Below are positions 25,957 through 33,066 of a DNA stretch of 64,000 bases, piece by piece. How positions within the stretch are numbered: the first letter of the stretch is position 1; each line of letters starts with the position of its first letter. A program made the translations under genes and the position numbers. Location: assembly GCF_003149145.1 (NCBI RefSeq), contig NZ_QGDQ01000026.1, forward strand, positions 1 through 64,000, given 5' to 3'. The stretch is from Quadrisphaera granulorum. Lineage in GTDB: Bacteria; Actinomycetota; Actinomycetes; Actinomycetales; Quadrisphaeraceae. A model generated the notes under the pieces. That model was not told the origin of the DNA. It worked only from the letters and a program-made list of their open reading frames with translations, and did not search any database.

Positions 25957-28900
25957 TCAGGCCGTGGGGCCGCCGCCGCTGCCGTCGTCGCCGTCGGCAG
26001 GCGCGGAGCTGCCGGCGATAGCCGTCAGCGCCCCGGTCAGAGGCACCCCGGAGCCGTCTCGCCGGCCGGTCGGCGCGGGCAGCTGCACCGGCGAACCGGT
26101 GGCGGAGGAGCCTCGCGCCGGTCCGGGGCCGACCCAGGCCAGCGCCAGCGATCCCTCGCCCCGCAGGAACCGGTGGCACCTCACGCCACCCGTGGCGCGG
26201 CCTTTCGGCGGGTACTCCTCGAAGGGGGCGACCTTCACGCTGACTCCCGGCGCGCCCGGCAGCGCCCCCTCCGCGGCGGCCACGGTCACGACCTCCGTGC
26301 GAGCCGCATCGGCCGCGCTGATCGCGCTGAACGACACCACCCGCTCACCGGCGGTGACGCGCACCCCGGCCATGCCTCGCGCGGGGCGGCCCTGCGGCCG
26401 GACCAGCGACGCGCTGAAGCGCAGCAGCTGCGCGTCACTGGTGACGAACACCAGCTCCTCCGTGCCGGTCGTCAGCCACGCCGCACCGACCACCTCGTCG
26501 GTGTCGTCCAGACCGATGACCTCCCAGGAGTCGCGAGCTCCCCACGGCTCGGCCGCCACACGCTTGACCACGCCCTGCGCGGTGGCCAGTGCGAGGCCGG
26601 CGCCCTGGCCGTCGCCCGGCTGCGGTGTCAGCGGCACGAGCGCCACGACGTCCTCGCCGGAGTCGAGGGTGACGAACTCGCGCAGCGGTGCCCCACCGGA
26701 CAGGCTCGGCGCCCCCGCTGTCGGCGGAAGCACCGGGGTCTCCACGACGCCGACCCGCAGCACGCGGCCGCGCGAGGTCAGCGCGCCGACGTCGCCGCGC
26801 GCCGTCGTCCTGACGGCGCTGCGCAGCACGTCGTGGTTGGTCCGCGGGCCCCCGCCGGTGAGCTCCGGTCCGGCCGTCCGGGCGAGCAGCCCGGTGGCCG
26901 ACAGCAGCACCCAGCACGGTTCGTCGGCGACCTGCAGCGGCACCGCGGCCCGCACGGGGGCGGCGCCGGCCTCCAGCAGCACGGTGCGGCGCGGGTCTCC
27001 GTGCTCGCGCGCCACCTGCGCCAGCTCGTCGGAGACGGTCTCGCGCTGAAGCTGCTCGTCGGCCAGGAGCGCCTCCAGCTCGGCGATCGCCGCGAGCAGC
27101 TCCTCGCGCTCGGTCTCCAGCTCGATCCGCGAGAACCGCGTCAGGCGCCGCAGCCGCAGCTCGAGGATGTGCTCGGCCTGGAGCTCGGAGAGCGTGAACG
27201 TCTCCATCAGGCGGGTACGCGCCGCGGCGCCGTCGTCGGAGGTCCTGATGACCTGGATCACCGCGTCGATGTCGAGGACGGCGATCAGCAGGCCCTCCAC
27301 GAGGTGCAGCCGCTGCCGCCGCCGGGCCAGGCGGTGGGTGCTGCGCCGGCGCACCACCTCGAGGCGGTGGTCGATGAACACCTGCAGCAGCTCGCGCAGC
27401 CCCAGCGTGCGGGGCTGCCCGTCGACGAGGCAGACGTTGTTGATGCCGAAGGAGTCTTCCAAGGGCGTCAACCGGTACAGCTGCTCCAGCACGGCCTCCG
27501 GTTGGAAGCCGGTCTTGACCTCGACGACGAGGCGCAGGCCGTGCTCGCGGTCGGTGAAGTCGTCGATGGCGGAGACGCCCACGAGCTTCTTCGCGGAGAC
27601 GGCGTCCTTGACCTTCTCGATCACCTTCTCGGGGCCCACCGTGTACGGCAGCTCGGTGAAGATGATGCCCTTGCGGCGGGCGGTGAGGTCTTCGATGCGC
27701 GCCGTCGCGCGGGTGCGGAACGTGCCACGCCCGGTGGCGTACGCCTCGCGGATGCCCTCCAGCCCCACGATCCGACCGCCTGAGGGAAGGTCCGGCCCGG
27801 GAACGAAGCGCATGAGGTCGTCCAGGGACGCGTCCGGACGCGCAATGAGGTGCCGCGCCGCCGCCACGACCTCACCCAGGTTGTGCGGCGGCATGTTGGT
27901 GGCCATGCCCACCGCGATGCCGGACGCACCGTTGACCAGCAGGTTCGGGATGGACGAGGGCAACACTGACGGCTGTGTCGAGGAGTTGTCATAGGTGGGG
28001 ACGAAGTCGACGACGTCCTCGTCGAGGCCGTCCACCATGGCCGTCGAAGAGACCGCCATGCGGACCTCGGTGTTGTGGTTGACGAAGCCACCGGCGAGGA
28101 AGGAGTGGTCTGCGCTCTGCACACGGAGGGAAAAGACTGCTTCGGTGCCGTCCGGGACCACCGAGTCGACGGTGACGTACCGGTACCCCGGGTCCATGAC
28201 AGCGCTGACGACGGCGCGGACCTCCGGGTCCTTGAGCTTGTGGAGGAGCAGCGGGCGCTCCGCCTGCCAGCGCTCGTACCTGTCGAGGTTGTGGTTGAGG
28301 AGCCACTTCCGGCCGGTGCCCCGCCCCTGACCAGCTGGGAGCACTTCTTCAAGGTACTGGCGCACGTAGGGCGCGTGGTCTCGGGAGAGCCGGTGAGTGG
28401 TGCTGGTGAGTGACTCGATGCGGCGGGCCAGGCGTTGCTTCTTGGCGGTGAGGAAACCGATCCGGTGGTGGAAGGCAAGAAGGTTGTGGCGCCCGGAAAT
28501 AATGAGTCGGATCTCCCCGCGCTTCTCGTTGCGCCAGAGGCGTGCGCTCACGCCGAATTCGAGGAGCATCTCGAGCATTTCCTCGGCAAGCTGTTCGCTG
28601 AACGTCGTGTACTGGACTGAGACGCCGTCGTTGGGGCCGTTGGCGATGCTCCCGTCGCCCTCGAAGGCCGCCATGAGGAACGCGCGCTTGGTGCCTGGAC
28701 CATCGGTCCATACGTAGTCGGGGATGGACTTGGCGTTCGCCTTGGCCTCGATCAGGGTCTTGAGTGGACTGTCCGCGAAGAAGTCCGTGTTCTGGATGTC
28801 GATCTCCTGGATCACCTTGCCCGAAGGCAGGGTGCGCGCCGTCGTGTAGCGCGGGCCGCCGACGACTTCGTCGTAGGCCCGCAGGACGTGGCGGAAGAAC

Positions 28901-29739
28901 TCGGCATCGGTGTTGTTGAAGCCAGCCCGCTTGGTGCTAGCCCAGCCCTCGCTGACCCACCCTCCAGCAAGAACACCTCGGTTCCACTCGTCAGGCGTGG
29001 GGACAGCTGTCGTCCAAGCGTTTCGCGCCAGCGCGACGACAGTTCCCGGCTCCAGCTCATCGAGCCGCATCCACTGGAGGACCGGGACCCCGAGGATCGG
29101 AACCAGACACAGGACGGGGTGGTTGCCCGTCCCCCTCAGGACGTGCCCGCTGTCAGTGGTGACTTTGAAGACTGGGTGGAACCCCGAATGGAAGAGCCGG
29201 TCAGCGGTGACCCGCTTGCCGTCCTTGTCCAGGACTTCGAGTTCGACGTCCTGGTCGCTGTTGGGCCCGACATCGCAGAGGTCGCCAATACGAGGGCTGG
29301 AACCGTCTGCCAGACGGACTCGCGTGTTGGCCGTGACGCAGTACCGGCTCGCGGCCGGGCCGTCGTCCAATGATCCAAAGTTTCCGTGGCCGTCGACCAG
29401 GGGCAGCCGCAGGGAGAAGTCTTGCGCCATGCGGACGAGCGCGTCGTAGATGGCGGTGTCACCGTGCGGGTGCAGGCGCCCCATGACGTCACCGACCACA
29501 CGGGCGCTCTTGACGTGCGCGCGGTCGGGTCGTAGGCCCATCTCGCCCATCTGGAACAGGATCCGGCGCTGCACGGGCTTGAGGCCGTCACGGGCATCGG
29601 GCAGGGCGCGCGAGTAGATGACGGAGTAGGCGTACTCGAGGAACGACGTCCGCATCTCCTCGTCGACGTCGACGTCGACGATCCTCCCCGTGGGCGGCTG
29701 CGTGCCGTCGGAGGACGGCGGAGTGCTGCGACGTGCCAT
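25957..29739 (-). CDS. parC: DNA topoisomerase IV subunit A containing an intein
   Basis: The 1260-residue precursor consists of an 837-residue ParC host interrupted by a 423-residue intein after Tyr133. The N-extein has [20 protein letters not shown] and ends at DDGPAASRY, whose Tyr is the catalytic DNA-linking residue. The C-extein resumes [20 protein letters not shown] and continues with [19 protein letters not shown]. The C-terminal domain has beta-pinwheel-like repeats and no GyrA box (QRRGGKG-like), supporting ParC over GyrA. Splicing is needed for function, since the intein separates the catalytic Tyr from the next residue. ATG 29739 lies 6 nt after a -10-like GACAAT. Its partner parE is on the opposite strand. 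Confidence 0.93.
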   Translation of the reverse strand: MARRSTPPSSDGTQPPTGRIVDVDVDEEMRTSFLEYAYSVIYSRALPDARDGLKPVQRRILFQMGEMGLRPDRAHVKSARVVGDVMGRLHPHGDTAIYDALVRMAQDFSLRLPLVDGHGNFGSLDDGPAASRYCVTANTRVRLADGSSPRIGDLCDVGPNSDQDVELEVLDKDGKRVTADRLFHSGFHPVFKVTTDSGHVLRGTGNHPVLCLVPILGVPVLQWMRLDELEPGTVVALARNAWTTAVPTPDEWNRGVLAGGWVSEGWASTKRAGFNNTDAEFFRHVLRAYDEVVGGPRYTTARTLPSGKVIQEIDIQNTDFFADSPLKTLIEAKANAKSIPDYVWTDGPGTKRAFLMAAFEGDGSIANGPNDGVSVQYTTFSEQLAEEMLEMLLEFGVSARLWRNEKRGEIRLIISGRHNLLAFHHRIGFLTAKKQRLARRIESLTSTTHRLSRDHAPYVRQYLEEVLPAGQGRGTGRKWLLNHNLDRYERWQAERPLLLHKLKDPEVRAVVSAVMDPGYRYVTVDSVVPDGTEAVFSLRVQSADHSFLAGGFVNHNTEVRMAVSSTAMVDGLDEDVVDFVPTYDNSSTQPSVLPSSIPNLLVNGASGIAVGMATNMPPHNLGEVVAAARHLIARPDASLDDLMRFVPGPDLPSGGRIVGLEGIREAYATGRGTFRTRATARIEDLTARRKGIIFTELPYTVGPEKVIEKVKDAVSAKKLVGVSAIDDFTDREHGLRLVVEVKTGFQPEAVLEQLYRLTPLEDSFGINNVCLVDGQPRTLGLRELLQVFIDHRLEVVRRRSTHRLARRRQRLHLVEGLLIAVLDIDAVIQVIRTSDDGAAARTRLMETFTLSELQAEHILELRLRRLTRFSRIELETEREELLAAIAELEALLADEQLQRETVSDELAQVAREHGDPRRTVLLEAGAAPVRAAVPLQVADEPCWVLLSATGLLARTAGPELTGGGPRTNHDVLRSAVRTTARGDVGALTSRGRVLRVGVVETPVLPPTAGAPSLSGGAPLREFVTLDSGEDVVALVPLTPQPGDGQGAGLALATAQGVVKRVAAEPWGARDSWEVIGLDDTDEVVGAAWLTTGTEELVFVTSDAQLLRFSASLVRPQGRPARGMAGVRVTAGERVVSFSAISAADAARTEVVTVAAAEGALPGAPGVSVKVAPFEEYPPKGRATGGVRCHRFLRGEGSLALAWVGPGPARGSSATGSPVQLPAPTGRRDGSGVPLTGALTAIAGSSAPADGDDGSGGGPTA
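28072..29340 (-). mobile_element. GyrA-type intein with LAGLIDADG homing endonuclease, in parC
   Basis: Residues 134-556 of the precursor form the intein. Cys134 (TGC at 29338-29340) opens block A ([13 protein letters not shown]). Block B is GTGNHPVL with Thr204 and His207. Blocks C and E of a LAGLIDADG endonuclease are [11 protein letters not shown] (255-265) and [12 protein letters not shown] (354-365). Block F/G ends [13 protein letters not shown] with penultimate His555 and Asn556, and the +1 residue is Thr557. The sequence [20 protein letters not shown] closely resembles the M. xenopi GyrA intein, which sits at the same active-site position. All splicing residues are present. Sampled GC is about 59% inside versus 70-72% in flanking parC. 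Confidence 0.96.
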
Positions 29740-29745
29740 GCGCGC

Positions 29746-29751
29746 ATTGTC
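29746..29751 (-). promoter_or_regulatory. -10-like element of parC
   Basis: On the minus strand GACAAT ends 6 nt before ATG 29739, with no ribosome-binding site, so leaderless initiation is predicted. Confidence 0.5.
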
Positions 29752-29866
29752 CCGTGCGCCACCGACACCCCGGGCGGCAGTGGCGCAGCTCGCCCCTCGC
29801 CGGAGTTATCCACAGCCCCTTGTGTGGACGATGACGGCGCCACACCCGCGCTGTCACAGTGGCCGG

Positions 29867-32260
29867 GTGACCGACCAGGCGGAGCACCCGCCCCTACACC
29901 CGTCAGCGCCGGGCTGCCCCCGCTGCTCGGCGCCGCTCGTGCCAGGGCGCGGCGCGTGCCCGGCCTGCGGCCTGCGGCTCGTCGGGGAAGACGCTGCGGC
30001 CCTGTGGGAGGTCGACCAGGAGCTCGCGCGGCTCCAGCAGCGCCGAGCCGGCCTGCTGGCCGCGCTCGCGGGAGTGACCGCCGCGGATAAGGCGAGCGAG
30101 GTACCCGCGAAGGGTTCCGCGGAAACCCGGCTTGCAGCTCCCGCGGTCCCGGAGGCCCCGGCAGCGGCGGCCGGGGCTCAGCCCACGAGCCCCTGGTCGG
30201 CTCCCGACCCCTACCGGCCGGTCCCGCAGTCTGCCCCGCAGTCCGCCCCGGAGTCGACCCCGCTGTCGACCTCTGCGGCGGAGATGGCTGCGCCGACAGG
30301 CCCGTCGGCGCGACGCCAGCGCCGGTTCGGCATCCAGCAGTTCCTGCTCGTCACGGCCGTCGTCCTCGTCTCGGTGGCGGCGCTCGCCTTCACCGCCTCC
30401 GTCTGGGGCGTCATCGGTCCCCTCGGGCAGGCGGTCGTCCTGCTCGCGGTGTGCGCCGGAGGTGCCGCAGCTTCGCGGGCCACCGCCCGCCGCGATCTCG
30501 GCGCCAGCGCCGAGGCGCTCGCGGTCCTGTCCGTGGTGGTGCTGCTCGTGCTCCTCGGGGCTGCGCGCAGCCTCGACGTGCTGGGGCTCGGCGCCACCGA
30601 CGCGGATATCTACGGGCTGGGGGCGCTGCTGGTCGCCGTCGGGGTCTGCGCCGCGGGAGACCGCTGGCTGCGACCCGCCGCCCAGCCGAGCCGGCCCACG
30701 GCACTGGCCTGGGCGGCGGTGCTCCTGACGGCCCTCGTGCCCACCGCGGTGACCTTCGCCGTCGACGGCGAGCTGCTCACCTGGTCCGCTGCGGCCCTGG
30801 CCCTTGCGGTGCTGTCCGCACCCGCCGCGCGCCGGCTCGACGCCAGGGCCCGCGGCCTGGGTGCCGCCGGGCTTGTCGTCGGTGGCGCCCACCTCGTCGT
30901 CGCGGTGTTCATGCTGCTCGCGGTCGACGCCGGGGCTGATGCCGTGCCCGGTCAGGGCCCCGACGCGTCCCAGCCGTTCCTCGCCGCCGCCCAGTTCGCG
31001 CTGCTGGCGGTCGCCGCTGCGCGGGTTGCCTCGCGGACCGTCTCTCGCGCAAGGCCTGTCGCCGCGTCTGAGACGGGCTCTGACACGGGCTCTGAGACTG
31101 AGCGATCGCGGCTGCGCCGCACGGCCGTCGTGGTGGCCTACGGCGGTGCCATCGGCGCGGTGGTGTCGCTGGCCGCCGCCGGAGGGGCGTTCGCGCTGCT
31201 CCTGCTCGCGCTCGGGGTCTGCATCCTCCTGTCCGTGCTCCTGGTGGTCCGCCCGGGTCTGCTGCCCTGGCCGGTGCTCGTGGCCGCGATCGGCCTGGCC
31301 GGTGGCTCGCTGGTCAGCGAACCCGTGGTCGGCAGCGCGCAGGACACCTGGTGGCGCCCGGCTGCCTGGTACGCCCTGGCCCTGGCCGCGGTGCTCACCG
31401 GCCGTCGGCGGCCCGTGGGGGCTGCAACCCCCGAGACGGTGGCCGACCGCAGCGCGCTGCAGGTCCCTCGCGCCGTGTGGGCCTCGCTGGCGTCGCTGTC
31501 CGTGCTGGGGGGCAGCGTCCTGGCCCCGTGGCCGTTGTCGGACCCGCTGCCCCTCGTCGTCGCGCTGGTCGCCGCGAGCGCGCTGCTCGCGCTGGCGGTG
31601 CGGGAGCGGGGAGCTCCGGAGGTGGTGTTCGTGACGGGGTGGGGGCTGACGTCGTTCGTGGCGGTGCTCACCGCCGGCGCCGGTCCGGTGGGTGCGGTGT
31701 TGCCGTTGGGCGTGGCGGGTGTGGGGGCGCTGGTGCGGGCCGTCGACCGGTGGCGCACCGGCTGGGTCGTGCCAGGAGTGGGGTTGCTCGTGCTGGCCTG
31801 GTGGAGTGAGGTCGGCGACCTCGTGCCGTCGCAGGCCGGTGTCGAGTGGTGGTCGCTGCCGCCGGCGGTGCTGGCGCTGGCGGTGGGCGTGCTCGTGTGG
31901 CATCGGCACCCGGGTCTGAGCTCGTGGGTGACGCTGGGCGCCGGTCTGCTGGTCGCCCTGGTGCCGTCCGCGTTGGTGGCCGTCGTGGACGGCGGGGCGT
32001 GGCGGACCGCGGCCGTGGCCGTCGTCGGGGCGCTGGCGTGCGCGGCAGGTGTCCGCGCCGGCCTGCAGGCGCCGGTCGTGGTCGGTGCCGGGGCGGCGCT
32101 GCTCGTGGCGGTGGGCGAGCTGGGCCCGATCGCCGTGCAGGCCCCGGTGTGGGTGGGGCTGTTCGTCGCCGGCGCCGTCGTCCTGGTGCTGGCGATCCGG
32201 ATCGAGCAGACCCGTCGTGACGCCTCTCGCGCGGTGAGCTGGGTGCGCGCCCTGCGCTGA
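29867..32260 (+). CDS. Zinc-ribbon polytopic membrane protein (SCO7613-like)
   Basis: This 797-residue protein has an N-terminal zinc ribbon (CPRCSAPL...CPACGLRL, residues about 15-38) and a helical DQELARLQQRRAGLLAAL coiled segment. A Pro/Ser-rich linker of about 80 residues follows, and then roughly 20 hydrophobic segments to the C-terminus. This layout fits actinobacterial proteins named after the SCO7613 C-terminal domain; their function is unknown. GTG 29867 lies 6 nt after CACAGT with no ribosome-binding site. It is divergent from parC and convergent with a nitroreductase gene, whose stop is 28 bp away. Confidence 0.82.
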   Translation: MTDQAEHPPLHPSAPGCPRCSAPLVPGRGACPACGLRLVGEDAAALWEVDQELARLQQRRAGLLAALAGVTAADKASEVPAKGSAETRLAAPAVPEAPAAAAGAQPTSPWSAPDPYRPVPQSAPQSAPESTPLSTSAAEMAAPTGPSARRQRRFGIQQFLLVTAVVLVSVAALAFTASVWGVIGPLGQAVVLLAVCAGGAAASRATARRDLGASAEALAVLSVVVLLVLLGAARSLDVLGLGATDADIYGLGALLVAVGVCAAGDRWLRPAAQPSRPTALAWAAVLLTALVPTAVTFAVDGELLTWSAAALALAVLSAPAARRLDARARGLGAAGLVVGGAHLVVAVFMLLAVDAGADAVPGQGPDASQPFLAAAQFALLAVAAARVASRTVSRARPVAASETGSDTGSETERSRLRRTAVVVAYGGAIGAVVSLAAAGGAFALLLLALGVCILLSVLLVVRPGLLPWPVLVAAIGLAGGSLVSEPVVGSAQDTWWRPAAWYALALAAVLTGRRRPVGAATPETVADRSALQVPRAVWASLASLSVLGGSVLAPWPLSDPLPLVVALVAASALLALAVRERGAPEVVFVTGWGLTSFVAVLTAGAGPVGAVLPLGVAGVGALVRAVDRWRTGWVVPGVGLLVLAWWSEVGDLVPSQAGVEWWSLPPAVLALAVGVLVWHRHPGLSSWVTLGAGLLVALVPSALVAVVDGGAWRTAAVAVVGALACAAGVRAGLQAPVVVGAGAALLVAVGELGPIAVQAPVWVGLFVAGAVVLVLAIRIEQTRRDASRAVSWVRALR

Positions 32261-32285
32261 CCTCGGTGCTGATCCCAGGGTCAGC
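32256..32285. terminator. Weak bidirectional terminator candidate
   Basis: GCTGACC (32256-32262) pairs with GGTCAGC (32279-32285) around a 16-nt loop between two convergent genes. The stem is short, so the call is tentative. Confidence 0.35.
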
Positions 32286-32288
32286 CGG

Positions 32289-32924
32289 TCAGCCGGGGGT
32301 CGCGGTCCAGGGACGTCCGTGGGCGCCGTCGTGCACCACTCGGGCCACCGGCGGCCGTCGGCGCGAGCGGGGGAGATCGGGCGCGGGGTGGCCCAGGACG
32401 ACGGCGGCGGTGAGCCGCTGGTCGGCCGGGATGCCGAAGGCCCCGCGTACCCGCGGCCAGCGGTCGGGGGGTACCCCGATGAGGCACCCAACCAGGCCGG
32501 TGTCGACGGCGGCGAGCAGCACGAGCAGTGCCGAGGCGCCGGCGTCGACGTCCCACCAGGGCACCGGCCACGCACTCGCGTCACGCGGATCGGGCCCGAG
32601 GTGGGGCTGGGCGCGGGCCTTGTCCGGGCGCGCGTACCGCTCGACGTACACGGCGGGCTCCGCCAGGCAGACGACGACGACGGGCGCCGTCGTCATCCCG
32701 GCCAGCCAGGCGTCGGGCGCGTCGACGTCGTCGCTGGTGGCGCGCCAGAAGCGGTCCCGGTCCGCGGCGGAGGTGAGCACGAGCAGCGACCTGCCCTGCG
32801 AGCCTCCCGCCGTGGGACCGCTGACGCCGGCCGCGACGACGCGGTCGAGCACTTCCCGTGGCACGTCAGCGTTGGTGAACCTGCGCACTGCACGGCGGCG
32901 GCGCAGCACCTCCTCCAGCTCCAC
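32289..32924 (-). CDS. Nitroreductase-family protein
   Basis: This 211-residue protein starts at GTG 32924. The N-terminal VLRRRRAVRRFTNADVPREV and VSGPTAGGSQGRSLLVLT are typical of FMN-dependent nitroreductases. The later WWDVDAGASALLVLLAAVDT and the C-terminal AAVVLGHP complete the fold. These enzymes reduce nitro, quinone or flavin substrates with NAD(P)H; the substrate here is unknown. A -10-like CAGGGT (reverse complement of 32932-32937) ends 7 nt before the start. The gene is divergent from the GNAT/acyl-CoA-synthetase fusion. Confidence 0.87.
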   Translation of the reverse strand: MELEEVLRRRRAVRRFTNADVPREVLDRVVAAGVSGPTAGGSQGRSLLVLTSAADRDRFWRATSDDVDAPDAWLAGMTTAPVVVVCLAEPAVYVERYARPDKARAQPHLGPDPRDASAWPVPWWDVDAGASALLVLLAAVDTGLVGCLIGVPPDRWPRVRGAFGIPADQRLTAAVVLGHPAPDLPRSRRRPPVARVVHDGAHGRPWTATPG

Positions 32925-33053
32925 CCGGCCGACCCTGCCACGTCGGGCAGTGCCCGCCAGCAACCGGCAAGCCGAGAGCTTGATGACGAACTTGACTCGG
33001 AGGGGGACAGCGCAGGGGACCCGCCGGGGCGCCCGGTCGTCACCGGCGACGAC

Positions 33054-33059
33054 TAGCCT
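33054..33059 (+). promoter_or_regulatory. -10 element, leaderless promoter of the GNAT/ACS fusion
   Basis: TAGCCT ends 7 nt before GTG 33067, with no ribosome-binding site. Confidence 0.6.
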
Positions 33060-33066
33060 TCACCGG

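Noticed and set aside
25957-29739. Reading the 1260-residue protein as GyrA
   Set aside because: There is no GyrA box in the C-terminal domain and the neighbourhood (sigA, parE) matches topoisomerase IV genes. The alternative is kept as a refutation test.
29903-32584. 893-residue minus-strand open frame
   Set aside because: It is antisense to the SCO7613-like gene; the sequence is His/Gln/Arg-rich shadow coding.
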